Source of the DNA: Anaerotignum sp.
GTDB lineage: Bacteria > Bacillota > Clostridia > Lachnospirales > Anaerotignaceae
Reading direction: 5' to 3'
Length of the DNA stretch: 64,000 nt
Assembly (NCBI GenBank): GCA_020024455.1
Contig: JAHHTU010000003.1
Span: forward strand, 1 to 64,000
Shown here: one piece after another, positions 8,899-18,048 of the stretch
How positions within the stretch are numbered: position 1 is the first letter of the stretch
Layout: each line of letters starts with the position of its first letter
Position numbers and translations under genes: made by a program
The notes under the pieces: model-generated
Told to the model about the DNA's origin: nothing
The model's input: only the letters and a program-made list of their open reading frames with translations
Database searches by the model: none

Positions 8899-9543
8899 AT
8901 GGTTTGGATTATGTTAAGTGGTTTTTTGTTATGCGGTTTTCATGCTGGAGGTTCTTTCCCAAAACCGTTGTCTAGGGAAATGGAAGAAAAAATGCTTTGG
9001 GAATTACAGCACGGCAATCATATAGAAAAGAAACAGGCAAAGGATACACTTGTTTTGCATAATCTACGATTGGTTGCGCATATCGCAAAAAAATATCAAT
9101 CTACCTTTTGTGATATGGAAGAACTTATCTCCATCGGGATTATTGGATTGATTAAAGCCATACAAACATATGATGTCGAAAAACAAATTCGTTTGGTTTC
9201 TTATGCATCACGTTGTATTGAAAATGAAATACTCATGCAATTGCGTATTCATAAAAAGCTACAGAATGAAATTTCTCTATATGAACCAATTGGTACGGAT
9301 CGGGATGGAAATGAAATTGTAATGATAGATGTCATCAATTCAGAAACGCCAGATTATGCAACAGCTATAGATTTGGAAATGGATTCTAAAAAAATGCAGC
9401 AGGCAATATTAACACAGTTGAACAAACGTGAACAATTTGTAATTGCCATGCGCTATGGTTTGGGTAATCGTACAACACTCACACAACAGGAAATTGCCGC
9501 AAAACTTGGCATTTCAAGATCTTATGTATCTCGACACCACTAA
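8899..9543 (+). CDS. sigK: Late mother-cell pro-sigma-K, 5' part of a split gene
   Basis: 214 codons as it stands. It begins with a short hydrophobic pro-sequence (MVWIMLSGFLLCGFHAGG) of the kind removed by SpoIVFB, then SFPKPLS, region 2 (LRLVAHIAKKY, DMEELISIGIIGLIKAIQTYD) and region 4 up to LTQQEIAAKLGISRSYVSR. There the frame turns into His-His-stop at 9535-9543, so the last helix of region 4.2 is missing. The missing end is found intact at 24072-24132 in the same frame. The core ATGTATC at 9524-9530 marks the junction. The ribosome site is GGGGGGAT. In the vegetative arrangement this part should make a truncated, probably inactive sigma factor; excision of the 14.5-kb element restores 230 residues. 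Confidence 0.93.
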   Translation: MVWIMLSGFLLCGFHAGGSFPKPLSREMEEKMLWELQHGNHIEKKQAKDTLVLHNLRLVAHIAKKYQSTFCDMEELISIGIIGLIKAIQTYDVEKQIRLVSYASRCIENEILMQLRIHKKLQNEISLYEPIGTDRDGNEIVMIDVINSETPDYATAIDLEMDSKKMQQAILTQLNKREQFVIAMRYGLGNRTTLTQQEIAAKLGISRSYVSRHH

Positions 9544-9553
9544 TGTAAGTGAT
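9512..9553 (+). other. attL: left junction of the sigK intervening element
   Basis: The sigK half-site has TTTCAA at 9512-9517, then core ATGTATC at 9524-9530, then the element arm 9531-9553, which contains ACTAATGTAAGTGAT. The same 15-mer occurs in inverse orientation at the right junction. All half-sites are centred on the same GT at 9526-9527. Confidence 0.9.
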
Positions 9554-9563
9554 GATAACCAAA

Positions 9564-9606
9564 AAAGAAAGCAACCATACCTGTGGTGGTATACATTGCT
9601 TTCTTT
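9564..9606. terminator. Bidirectional terminator just inside attL
   Basis: AAAGAAAGCAA (9564-9574) pairs with TTGCTTTCTTT (9596-9606), followed by GTTTTT on the plus strand. It ends the kdpE operon on the minus strand and would also stop the truncated sigK transcript on the plus strand. Confidence 0.75.
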
Positions 9607-9655
9607 GTTTTTGATCTGTCAAACCATCCGGCAATCAATCCGGACAATGCATAAT

Positions 9656-10366
9656 TTATATTTCATCCTCTACTTTGAGCATACGATACCCTACACCAAT
9701 ATGTGTTTGAATATATTGGGGGGAATTGGATTTTTTTTCGATTTTCTTACGTAATGTTGCCATAAACACACGCAGAGAAGCAATATCATTGTCCCAACTG
9801 CTGCCCCAAATATTCTGCATGATAAAGGTATGTGTCAGAACTTTTCCAACATTTTGTGAAAGCAGACACAAAAGCTTATATTCAATGGGTGTTAAATGCA
9901 GCTCTTTGTTGTTCAGATAAACACAACCTGCGGCATAGTCAATGGTGAGTGAACCATTTTCAAATACAGAACATTGCATATGCTTCTCATTTTGCATCAT
10001 CAACAATCTCCGTTGAGTCACTCGCAGTCTGGCAAGCAATTCTTCTACAGAGAAAGGCTTTGTTAAATAATCATCTGCGCCTTCGTCTAGTGCATCAATT
10101 TTATCAGCATCCTCGCTTCTTGCACTAATCACAATGATTGGTACATGAGACCATGTACGTATTTTTTTGATCACTTCAATACCATCCAGATCTGGCAAGC
10201 CCAAATCCATCAATATAATATCAGGATTATGCGAAGAAGCTTCCAAAATTGCAGTTTCTCCGTTTTTTGCGGTCAAATAGCGATAATCATGTGCTTTTAA
10301 TGTTGTAGTAATTAAGTTTCTGACAGAAACGTCATCCTCTATCACCAAAATTGTCAACTTATTCAT
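9656..10366 (-). CDS. kdpE: OmpR-family response regulator KdpE-like
   Basis: 236 residues. Receiver domain with ILVIEDD, phospho-acceptor Asp in DIILMDLGLPD, Thr/Ser and Lys in VISARSED and LTKPFS; then a winged-helix DNA-binding domain (LHLTPIEYKLLCLL ... GVGYRML). ATG 10366 is chosen because it opens the receiver domain at MNKLTILVIEDD. The ATG lies 8 bases inside the end of kdpD, which indicates coupling. It normally controls potassium-uptake genes. No kdpFABC pump is in the window; the potassium genes present on the same element are ktr/trk. Confidence 0.88.
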   Translation of the reverse strand: MNKLTILVIEDDVSVRNLITTTLKAHDYRYLTAKNGETAILEASSHNPDIILMDLGLPDLDGIEVIKKIRTWSHVPIIVISARSEDADKIDALDEGADDYLTKPFSVEELLARLRVTQRRLLMMQNEKHMQCSVFENGSLTIDYAAGCVYLNNKELHLTPIEYKLLCLLSQNVGKVLTHTFIMQNIWGSSWDNDIASLRVFMATLRKKIEKKSNSPQYIQTHIGVGYRMLKVEDEI

Positions 10367-13049
10367 ATAAATAGACCTCCCCAGCCGGTAATGTAAATGT
10401 AAATATTGTGCCATGTGGCACATTGTCTGAAACCATAATCTCTCCATTGTGTGCGTGAATGATTGATTTACATAAAGATAATCCTAACCCCAAACTGCGT
10501 CTGCTATCCGCAATTTGATTGTTCCCTGTATAGAACATGTCGAATATGCGTTCTTTCATTTCATCTGAAAGCCCTGGTCCATCGTCTGCAATGGATACAA
10601 CTGCTCTATCTCCTTGCTTTTTTGTAGAAATAACAATGTTGGAGCCTTTTTGTGTATATTTGATGGCATTGTCTACAATATTGATGATGACCTGCACAAT
10701 CAATCGAGCATCCATTTTTGCAAGTAGAAATTCATTTTCATTCTGAACTTCAATATGATGAAAGATGCTCTTTCGATTGATATGACGCAGCGCTTCTGTA
10801 ATGACATCATCCATCAAATCATCTGTAATTTTTAGATTTAAGCGCCCCTCTTCTAGTTTTGTAATGGATAGGAGATTTTCAACCAAATTGATGAGCCAAA
10901 TCGAATCATCATAAATATCTAAGTATAGCTGTTTCTTTGTTGCTTCATCAAAGGATTCGCTGTGATAAAATAGATTGCTGGCATTTCCGGAAATAGAGGT
11001 CAATGGTGTACGCAAATCGTGAGAAATGGAACGTAGTAAGTTTGCACGCAGTTTTTCGTTTTTTGCAAGAATTGCGGCTTCTTCTTTTTCACGAGCATGT
11101 TTTTCATTTTCCAATGATAATGCACATTCCCCAAGGATAGAAAGCAATATACTGTTATCAAAGGCATCCAAAGGCTCTTTTTCAATTGCAATTCCAATGA
11201 CTCCATATACCACTTCATTGATTCGTACTGCCAGATATAAGCATCGTGCATCTGAAAGCGTTTGTGTGCTTGCACCTGCATGTTTATTGTTCTGTAATAC
11301 CCATTGAGCAACTTCTCTTTCTTTTTCTGATAAATAATATTCTCTTTCACAATCTTTGGAAATAAGAAACAGCAATGGCTCATCCAATACGTCGTTTTTT
11401 ATTGGATAAAATACAATGTTTTTATCCAAAAGCTTCATCAGCTGCTGTGCAGTGATAGAAATAATATCTTCTTGCTTTGTGACTTTCTGCAAAAGCCGAT
11501 TGGTATCAAATAATACCTTTGTGCGAAATGCAGATTGTGCCAAACTTCTGGCATGATTTTTCAATCGGACAGCCAAGGAACCAGTCAAAAATGATACGCC
11601 AAACATCATCGCAAATGTAATGGGATATCCTTGACTATATGCATGGAGTGTAAATTGGGGATCTGTGAACAGGAAATTGAATACCAATACACTCACAATA
11701 GATGCAATCAAACTATAAATTTGGTTTTTGGTAATCATAGAGATCACCAGAACCGCCAATACATATACCATAATGATATTAGACTCAGCAAAATACAGTT
11801 TATGAAACAAGATACCAATACCACTTGCCAGTGCAATGATGCCGGAACTTCTGATAATATCATGCATAGAAAATACAATATTGGTTTTATGGTTTTTCTT
11901 CTTTTTTCGGTATACCATTGTAGATGTTTCCATATCCGGAATAATATGTATATCCAAATTTGGGGCATTGGCAATCAGATGTTCTGTGAGGCTTGGTTTC
12001 CGAAATAAAAAATTTTTTGCGACAGAATTTCTGCCAATGACAATCTTTGTCACACCAGATAATCGGGCAAATTCAGAAATTTGAAAAGGAATATCATCCC
12101 CATATACAACCTCTATATTTGCTCCAAGCTGTTGTGCAAGCTGTATATTTGCACGTAGCCGCTTTTGATCTGCCTCATCCATTTTACAAAAGTAAGAAGT
12201 TTCGATATAAATTGCTGTAAATCCCCCATGAAACGCAGTTGCCATTCTTGCTGCGGTACGAATGATTTTTGCATTGGATGGAGAGGATGATAAACAGACC
12301 AATATATGTTCCTCTGTATAATATCTACGCTGTTTTTCATCTGCCAAAAGGTTGATGCGATCTGCACAGCGGCGTAATGCGATTTCTCGTAAAGCCATGA
12401 ATTTGTTTTTGGTATAATATGCTTGTGCTTTTTGTATATCCTCTTGGGCTTGATAATAAGTATCCTCTTTTAGACGCTCTATCAAATCTTGCGGTTCTAT
12501 ATCTACAAATGCCACCTGATCTGCCTGATCGAAAACGGAATCCGGTATTCTTTCATGCTCAACGCTGCCTGTAATCAATGCGATGGTGTCATTTAAGCTC
12601 TCAATATGCTGTATATTGATGGTTGTATAGACATCAATTCCCATATTTAAGAGTTCTTCAATATCTTTGTACCGTTTTGTATGACGACATGGAGCTACGT
12701 TTGTATGTGCCATATCATCAATCAGTATCAGGTCAGGTTTTCTGTTCAGTGCAGCATCAATATCAAATTCATCACATATTTCTCCATGACAGGGTAGTTC
12801 CAGCTTTGGTAAAACTTCAAATCCTTTTTGTAATTCCAATGTTTTTGGATTATTATGCGGATTGATATACCCAATGACAGTATCTACACCACGCTGCTGC
12901 ATAGCATGTGCTGCTTTCAGCATGGCATAGGTTTTGCCTACTCCCATTGCATAGCCTAAAAAAATTTTTAACTGTCCCCTTTTTTTCTTTTTTTCATCAC
13001 TTCGGGAGTGAATCGGATGATGTTCTGCGTCTTGCCAGATTTCACTCAT
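10359..13049 (-). CDS. kdpD: Full-length KdpD-type sensor histidine kinase
   Basis: About 896 residues, the usual KdpD length. The N-terminal KdpD sensor domain has the Walker A segment GYAMGVGKTYAML, followed by a universal-stress-like domain (VCLSSSPSNAKIIRTAARMA). Four close membrane spans with a DUF4118 signature follow (~410-500), then a GAF-like region, the HisKA motif SISHDLRTPLTSISG near residue 660, and an HATPase domain (N-box NIVDNAIKY, G-box GLGLSLCKSI). ATG 13049 (MSEIWQDAEHHPI) is preferred over an upstream 31-residue extension unlike KdpD. It senses K+ and, in many Firmicutes, c-di-AMP through the stress domain. It lies at the left end of the sigK element; a shorter relative lies at 35.6 kb. 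Confidence 0.9.
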   Translation of the reverse strand: MSEIWQDAEHHPIHSRSDEKKKKRGQLKIFLGYAMGVGKTYAMLKAAHAMQQRGVDTVIGYINPHNNPKTLELQKGFEVLPKLELPCHGEICDEFDIDAALNRKPDLILIDDMAHTNVAPCRHTKRYKDIEELLNMGIDVYTTINIQHIESLNDTIALITGSVEHERIPDSVFDQADQVAFVDIEPQDLIERLKEDTYYQAQEDIQKAQAYYTKNKFMALREIALRRCADRINLLADEKQRRYYTEEHILVCLSSSPSNAKIIRTAARMATAFHGGFTAIYIETSYFCKMDEADQKRLRANIQLAQQLGANIEVVYGDDIPFQISEFARLSGVTKIVIGRNSVAKNFLFRKPSLTEHLIANAPNLDIHIIPDMETSTMVYRKKKKNHKTNIVFSMHDIIRSSGIIALASGIGILFHKLYFAESNIIMVYVLAVLVISMITKNQIYSLIASIVSVLVFNFLFTDPQFTLHAYSQGYPITFAMMFGVSFLTGSLAVRLKNHARSLAQSAFRTKVLFDTNRLLQKVTKQEDIISITAQQLMKLLDKNIVFYPIKNDVLDEPLLFLISKDCEREYYLSEKEREVAQWVLQNNKHAGASTQTLSDARCLYLAVRINEVVYGVIGIAIEKEPLDAFDNSILLSILGECALSLENEKHAREKEEAAILAKNEKLRANLLRSISHDLRTPLTSISGNASNLFYHSESFDEATKKQLYLDIYDDSIWLINLVENLLSITKLEEGRLNLKITDDLMDDVITEALRHINRKSIFHHIEVQNENEFLLAKMDARLIVQVIINIVDNAIKYTQKGSNIVISTKKQGDRAVVSIADDGPGLSDEMKERIFDMFYTGNNQIADSRRSLGLGLSLCKSIIHAHNGEIMVSDNVPHGTIFTFTLPAGEVYLYE

Positions 13050-13454
13050 ACAATCACCGCTTTCGTGTATTCCTTCTGCCAAAGATGGTTTTGCTGCTAC
13101 ATTCTCCAAGCAAAAGAGTTTGCATACTGTCACGGAAACCACACACTTTTTTCATCAAAAAATCTTGATTACCAATACAATAGCTCGGGTTCTTTTTCTA
13201 TTAGGTGGTTTTCGCTCTGCATCTTCCACTATAGTACAACTCTATGTCGTATGATGGAAGTTTTTTTAGAAAAGACTTATAAAAAATTAACAGGTTTCTA
13301 TATCCAAATTTTGAAATACAATACACAGCTTGCGTAAATTTCCAAAAATGATTGTATTGGAATTTTTGATGTCGTATCCATATTTTGCAAAATTACTTCA
13401 CAAAATGAGATGTATCATATGAATGATCTGTATGTAGGTAAATGAAACATATCC
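13050..13454. other. Gene-free stretch between kdpD and the zinc operon
   Basis: About 400 bases with no frame having a ribosome site. It should hold the kdpD promoter and the end of the zinc operon transcript, but I see no convincing match to either. Confidence 0.5.
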
Positions 13455-14057
13455 TTACTGCATAACAAATTCTGCACCCCGTTCCTCTTTTACTTCGATG
13501 GAAGCAACATGTAAATATAAAAGGGTGAAACCTTCTTCCACTACCAATTCTGGCGTTCCGGTAACTCGTATCCAATCATTTTCTTCCGGCAATGTACCAT
13601 CATAGTTTAAGAAAAAACCACCCCAACCATCATTGCCACAACAACCTGGTCCTTTGCGATAAACTCCCGGAATTCTTTTGCTGCCATCCCAGGAATAAAG
13701 CAATGTATACATCCCTTCTACAATAATGGTTTTGTCTTGATAGGAATCAAAATTGTAATAGATATCATTGATTTGTGTCAAAAACATTTTTTCTTTAATC
13801 TCCAACACATCTGAATCCGTTTCTTCTGCTAACGTTTCCGGAACATCTTCGTTGAGCGTGTTTGATTCTGGATCTGTAACGAATTGTACATCATCCGATA
13901 GATCTAATATATTTTCTTCTTCAGAAGGCCATGCTTGTTTTGCAGAAATAATATCCATCGTTTCGTCTGATTTTGTGGCATTCTGTTCTTTGCCACAAGC
14001 AGATACAAATAAACAAAGTACAAAGATGATATATACCATTTTCATTTTATGGTTCAT
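13455..14057 (-). CDS. Lipoprotein with a C-terminal OB-like (DUF1980/TIGR03943-type) domain
   Basis: 200 residues. Signal peptide and lipobox LFVSAC (Cys near residue 21), an acidic linker, then a ~110-residue domain with DKTIIVEGMYTLL, a Cys pair (PGCCGNDGW) and WIRVTGTPELV. This resembles the C-terminal half of TIGR03943/YcgQ proteins, which in bacilli are zinc-regulated and work with YcgR permeases. Last gene of the znu operon; its ATG overlaps the znuB stop by 11 bases. Inference: a surface protein for zinc capture or delivery. The family match is by eye and is moderate. Confidence 0.6.
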   Translation of the reverse strand: MNHKMKMVYIIFVLCLFVSACGKEQNATKSDETMDIISAKQAWPSEEENILDLSDDVQFVTDPESNTLNEDVPETLAEETDSDVLEIKEKMFLTQINDIYYNFDSYQDKTIIVEGMYTLLYSWDGSKRIPGVYRKGPGCCGNDGWGGFFLNYDGTLPEENDWIRVTGTPELVVEEGFTLLYLHVASIEVKEERGAEFVMQ

Positions 14058-14889
14058 ATTTGATGACCTTCTTTCCTGTATATATTAGCCAGTATAAGAA
14101 AAATATAACAATATTACACAAAACGATACTGGCTCCTGTCGGTGTTGCATGAACATAGGATATCACCAATCCAGCCCATAGACAAAAAACGGATATGATT
14201 GCAGCATGTATGATTACTGTCTTAAAATTTTTGCATAATCGCATAGATGTCAATGCTGGAAATACAATCAAGCTGGTAATAAGCAATGCTCCCATCATTC
14301 TCATACCAAGTACAATGATCAATGCAGTCAGAAGCGCAATCAACATATTATATAATTCTGTATTTGTTCCAGTTGCCTTAGCAAAGGATTCATCAAAAGT
14401 AACAGCAAAAATCCTATGATAAAACAATACAAACAGAACCAATACAATCGTTGATATGATCATGCTCAAATTTACATCACTTTGTGACATACTTAAAATA
14501 CTTCCAAACAAATAATTACACACATCGGTATTCATGCCTGTTGTCATGGAAATCACCATAACACCGATTGCCAATGCGCCAGTGGAAATCAATGCAATGG
14601 CTGCATCTCCTTTTATTTTACTGTTCTCGCTCATGCGAAGTAATAAAAATGCCGCAAATACGACGATTGGAATGGAGATTTTAAGGGGTGCCATATTTGT
14701 GGCGGTAGCCAATGCCAATGCTCCAAATCCCACATGGGATAACCCATCTCCAATCATTGCATAGCGTTTTAATACAAGGCTTACCCCTAAAAGAGAGGAG
14801 CAAAGAGCAACAATAGTACCTACCAGAAAGGCACGCACCATAAATGGATAAGAAAACATTTCTTGTAATAAATCAATCATTTGATGCAC
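14047..14889 (-). CDS. znuB: Zinc ABC transporter permease ZnuB
   Basis: 280 residues with about eight membrane spans, ABC-3 family: early LLGVSLVLKRYAMIGDGLSHVGFGALAL, and later LGMRMMGALLITSLIVFPALTSMRL, the metal-path helices. It forms the membrane channel of the ZnuABC importer. Its start overlaps the end of znuC by 17 bases. Confidence 0.93.
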   Translation of the reverse strand: MHQMIDLLQEMFSYPFMVRAFLVGTIVALCSSLLGVSLVLKRYAMIGDGLSHVGFGALALATATNMAPLKISIPIVVFAAFLLLRMSENSKIKGDAAIALISTGALAIGVMVISMTTGMNTDVCNYLFGSILSMSQSDVNLSMIISTIVLVLFVLFYHRIFAVTFDESFAKATGTNTELYNMLIALLTALIIVLGMRMMGALLITSLIVFPALTSMRLCKNFKTVIIHAAIISVFCLWAGLVISYVHATPTGASIVLCNIVIFFLYWLIYTGKKVIKYEP

Positions 14890-15592
14890 CTCCCAGAAAC
14901 TTACGACCTACATCACTATTTTGATATGCTTCTGTAGTTCCGAAAAAAAGCTGCGTGTGATGAAGATGCAGAATATGTTTTGCATATGATGTTGCTGCTT
15001 GGATATCATGAGATACCATAATGATTGTCATTCCCAAATCCACATTTATTTTTTGAATGAATTCATAGAGTTCTTGCGTTGCAACAGGGTCTAATCCAGC
15101 TGTCGGTTCATCTAACAACAATAATTTTTTTGTTGCACACAAGGCTCTTGCCAATAACACACGTTGCTGCTGCCCGCCAGACAGTTCACGATAACAACGA
15201 TTTTTCAATGCCGCAATACCCATTGTTTCCATATTTTTTTCTGCAAGTTTTTTTTCTTTTTTTGTATAGAATGGTTTGATTCCCAATTGATTTAAGCATC
15301 CGGAAAGCACCACTTCATATACTGTAGCCGGAAAATCCTTTTGTGCGGTAGTCTGTTGTGGTAAATATCCAATTTCTTTGGCCAAAAGGCCGTTTTCCAT
15401 ATAGAGCGATCCGCCAGAAGGCTTTTTCAGACGCAGCAATCCTTTGATCAATGTACTTTTTCCAGCACCATTTTCCCCAACAATACAAAAATAATCGTTT
15501 TTTTCTACTGTAAAATTCAAGTCTTTTACAGCAATGATTCCATCATAAGTAAATGATAAATTTTTACATGTAATAAAATTTATTGTATCCAT
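14873..15592 (-). CDS. znuC: Zinc ABC transporter ATP-binding protein ZnuC
   Basis: 239 residues with Walker A GENGAGKSTLI, the Q-loop YLPQQT, signature LSGGQQQR, Walker B LLLLDEPTAGLD and the switch His in VSHD. It drives zinc import with ZnuB and the ZnuA-ZinT binding protein encoded 61 bases upstream. Confidence 0.94.
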   Translation of the reverse strand: MDTINFITCKNLSFTYDGIIAVKDLNFTVEKNDYFCIVGENGAGKSTLIKGLLRLKKPSGGSLYMENGLLAKEIGYLPQQTTAQKDFPATVYEVVLSGCLNQLGIKPFYTKKEKKLAEKNMETMGIAALKNRCYRELSGGQQQRVLLARALCATKKLLLLDEPTAGLDPVATQELYEFIQKINVDLGMTIIMVSHDIQAATSYAKHILHLHHTQLFFGTTEAYQNSDVGRKFLGGASND

Positions 15593-15608
15593 ATTTTCTC
15601 TCCCACTA

Positions 15609-15650
15609 TAAAAAAATTGACAGTGGCGATATCATATCACCACCGTCATA
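15609..15650 (-). terminator. Intercistronic terminator between znuA and znuC
   Basis: A stem of TGAC/GTCA, GTGG/CCAC and GATA/TATC (15618-15648) with two internal mismatches, followed on the minus strand by TTTTTT. It could make the binding protein more abundant than the permease and ATPase. Confidence 0.7.
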
Positions 15651-15653
15651 GAA

Positions 15654-17147
15654 TTAGTTCAGGGCAGTACGTAAACTTTCTACATTTTTCGTCATCATAG
15701 ACAGATATGTTTCGCCTGTTTCCATCTGCTCTTTTGTAATATTGTGGCAGGAATATAGTGTTAATTTCTTTGCCCCAGTTGCTTCACAAATAGAATCCGC
15801 AATTTTTTCATTGGATAATTCTATCGTAAATACCACAGGGATATCTTCTGCTTTTACACGATCAATTAAGAATTTTACAGTTGCTGCACTTGCTTCTGTT
15901 TCGGAAGAACAACCAGTAAATGCCGCAAAGTAGTTCAAACCATACTGTTTTGCAAAATAAAGGAAAGGAAAACGATCACCAAACAATATGGTCTTTCTCT
16001 TTGCATTTTCTACCACTTCGATAAATGCCTGATCCAAAGATTCCAATTGTGCTATATATTCTTTGCAGTTTGCTGTATATGTATCTGCATTCTTTTTATC
16101 CTTTTCACACATCAACTCAGAGATTTTGTTTACTATTTTGATTGCATTGGTAGGGGAAGTCCATACATGCTCATCCATCTCCTCATCATGATGCGTGTGT
16201 TCAGTTATGGCTGTACGGATTTCTTCTGCTGTTGCATCAGATACAAAATAAGTAGGCGCCCAATCGTCAACATCCATCAAGGCTTCTATGCTGTCGTTTC
16301 CATATCGCATATGAATATGCTTTGTTTGTTCATCTTCTTCGGAGTGCGTTTCTCCGATTTCATGATCATTGAATGTGAGGTACATTGGCATACCAGCGAT
16401 TGGAGATTTTATTTTGTAACCATACCAAACACTACGAATATCCCCATCATCATCTTTTTCTGTTTGGAATCCGGTATATGCATACTCCCCAGACATGGAT
16501 CCGGAAGATGTCGTAACCGTAACCGAAGAATCTTGAATGGAAATTGTCTTATAATCAGAAAATTTACGTTTCAAAAATTCTTGTTTCATTGTATCAAAGC
16601 TTTTTTCATGTTCTTCTGCTTCTTGTGAAATATATGCATCCAATGTTCCGTTTTCAAAATAAGGCAGTACGGACTGATAATCACCCAAAAAATCAGAAAG
16701 CGGACGGTCTTTGATATCCGCTTCCAATATGGTTTCATGCTCATGTTCATGCTCCATTCCCTCTACAATTTCTTCATTCATTGTAGGTACGCAATCAATC
16801 AGTCGCAAGGTATCCGGTTTTTTTTCACCCAGAGTCTGCAAAAGATCATCTACCCATACATCATTTTCACCACCAGTATATATAAATAAATCACAATTTT
16901 CAATTGCCTTCATATCTTGTGGTGTTGGCTCATATGAATGACTTTCTGCTCCTGGTTTTAGCAACATAGTGATATTTGCATGATCGCCTGCAATTTGACG
17001 AGCAAAATCATACTGTGGAAAAATTGTGGTGACGATGGATAGCTGATCTGAGTTATTGTTTTTCGGTTGTGTAGTTATGGTCGTACATCCGGTAAAACAA
17101 CAAAGTATCCATATCAATGTAAAACAATGTATTAAAAGCTTTCTCAT
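15654..17147 (-). CDS. znuA: Zinc-binding lipoprotein: ZnuA fold with a ZinT domain inserted in it
   Basis: About 497 residues. A signal peptide with lipobox CCFTGC is followed by the first ZnuA lobe (IVTTIFPQYDFARQIAG, GAESHSYEPTP with a metal-ligand His). At about residue 135 the chain passes through HEHEHE into a ~180-residue ZinT domain (LSDFLGDYQSVLPYF, WYGYKI, MYLTFNDHEIGE, KHIHMRYG). It then returns through HTHHDEEMDEHVW to the second ZnuA lobe. The ZinT domain thus sits where ordinary ZnuA has its His-rich loop; in streptococcal AdcA it is C-terminal instead. The third usual His ligand appears as Asp in FGDRFPF, as in some clostridial relatives. ATG 17147 has a GGGAGG site. It captures extracellular Zn2+. 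Confidence 0.88.
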   Translation of the reverse strand: MRKLLIHCFTLIWILCCFTGCTTITTQPKNNNSDQLSIVTTIFPQYDFARQIAGDHANITMLLKPGAESHSYEPTPQDMKAIENCDLFIYTGGENDVWVDDLLQTLGEKKPDTLRLIDCVPTMNEEIVEGMEHEHEHETILEADIKDRPLSDFLGDYQSVLPYFENGTLDAYISQEAEEHEKSFDTMKQEFLKRKFSDYKTISIQDSSVTVTTSSGSMSGEYAYTGFQTEKDDDGDIRSVWYGYKIKSPIAGMPMYLTFNDHEIGETHSEEDEQTKHIHMRYGNDSIEALMDVDDWAPTYFVSDATAEEIRTAITEHTHHDEEMDEHVWTSPTNAIKIVNKISELMCEKDKKNADTYTANCKEYIAQLESLDQAFIEVVENAKRKTILFGDRFPFLYFAKQYGLNYFAAFTGCSSETEASAATVKFLIDRVKAEDIPVVFTIELSNEKIADSICEATGAKKLTLYSCHNITKEQMETGETYLSMMTKNVESLRTALN

Positions 17148-17220
17148 AATTAAAAACCTCCCAAAATTGGACGTATTACAAATACAAAGAGTCATCAGTA
17201 CTCTGTCTTATGAAAGGATT

Positions 17221-17520
17221 TTAATTGTCCATTCTTGTCTTTTGCGTTACAGGGGTTGCCCGCAAGAATGTAAATGATACAAACATATGGGCTGCCAAGA
17301 GTATCACAAGGACAGCTATGATACTACCAGAATGGATATCTGCCAACGAAAACGCATTCATATTTTTCTGAGCAGTCTGAATCGATTCACAAATAGAACA
17401 ATGTGTGCCGATACAAGTGTGGTCTGCTTCTTTTATAATATAGGTTAAGGAAAACAAGGATATTAATATAAAGTATATGCATAAAATCACAGCAATCCAT
17501 CGTTTCTTTTTTATATTCAC
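17221..17520 (-). CDS. Small two-span membrane protein of the zinc operon
   Basis: About 99 residues from GTG 17520, placed 7 bases after GGGAGG; an in-frame TTG at 17535 is too close to that site. Two membrane spans (WIAVILCIYFILISLFSLTY and SGSIIAVLVILLAAHMFVSF) flank an external loop with HTCIGTHCSICESI, whose His and three Cys could bind metal. It lies between zur and znuA, which suggests a role in zinc sensing or uptake. I do not recognise the family. Confidence 0.65.
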   Translation of the reverse strand: MNIKKKRWIAVILCIYFILISLFSLTYIIKEADHTCIGTHCSICESIQTAQKNMNAFSLADIHSGSIIAVLVILLAAHMFVSFTFLRATPVTQKTRMDN

Positions 17521-17553
17521 ATCCATCCCTCCCAATACAAAAAAGTTTTGGCA

Positions 17554-17973
17554 TCATTGCTTGGCACTACATTTATTACATATCCCATAAAAAACAGTTT
17601 TTGCCGAATTAATAGAAAAACCATGATCGTTTAACAGATGGTTTTGCAGATGTTCTAATTCTTGGCATTGAAAACGAACAAGTTTTCCACACTGTTCACA
17701 TTTTAAATAAAAACGCTTTTCATGATTTTCCATATCTTCTCCAATATATTCAAAACAAGCGCCTGAAACACCGTCTACAAAGTATTTTTTTACAGTTTCG
17801 TTTGCGACCATTTGCTCCAGATGACGATATATTGTCGCAGTTCCGATTGTTATTCCACAAGATGCAAAATGCTTTACAATATCATTTACAGTAATTTTTA
17901 TACCTGGTAATGATTTTAGATATGTAACAATCTCTGCTTTTTGTTTTGTACGGTATTGTGTTGCACGGCTCAA
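17554..17973 (-). CDS. zur: Fur-family metalloregulator, probable Zur
   Basis: About 139 residues. N-terminal winged helix (TVNDIVKHFASCGITIGTATIYRHLEQM), then the dimer/metal domain with two CxxC pairs (KCEQCGKLV and GICNKCSAKQ) that hold the structural zinc. First gene of the znu operon, hence Zur rather than Fur or PerR. TTG 17973 is chosen since it lies about 8 bases after the GAGGTGA site; TTG 17979 is too close. Two Fur-type boxes upstream suggest that it represses its own operon. Confidence 0.88.
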   Translation of the reverse strand: MSRATQYRTKQKAEIVTYLKSLPGIKITVNDIVKHFASCGITIGTATIYRHLEQMVANETVKKYFVDGVSGACFEYIGEDMENHEKRFYLKCEQCGKLVRFQCQELEHLQNHLLNDHGFSINSAKTVFYGICNKCSAKQ

Positions 17974-17998
17974 TATCAATCACCTCATCACATGAATT

Positions 17999-18013
17999 TG
18001 ATAACCATTCTCA
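17999..18013. promoter_or_regulatory. Fur/Zur-type operator 1
   Basis: TGATAACCATTCTCA is a 7-1-7 inverted repeat close to the TGATAATNATTATCA class. It abuts the downstream edge of the -10 of the zur promoter. Confidence 0.65.
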
Positions 18014-18041
18014 TTTTATTATATAAAAATCAATCTGTCAA
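18013..18041 (-). promoter_or_regulatory. Sigma-A promoter of the zur-znu operon
   Basis: On the minus strand, TTGACA (18041-18036) and TAAAAT (18018-18013) have an exact 17-base spacer. Confidence 0.8.
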
Positions 18042-18048
18042 TAGAAAT

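Noticed and set aside
8899..9543. Treating the sigK frame as a complete gene or as a plain frameshift pseudogene
   Set aside because: The missing C-terminus exists intact 14.5 kb away in frame, with matching recombination sites, so a reversible split explains it better.
9656..13049. kdpFABC potassium pump next to kdpDE
   Set aside because: No pump subunits are encoded between the terminator at 9.6 kb and the zinc operon.
16047..16628. 193-codon plus-strand frame within znuA
   Set aside because: Antisense to a clear ZnuA-ZinT protein; no ribosome site.
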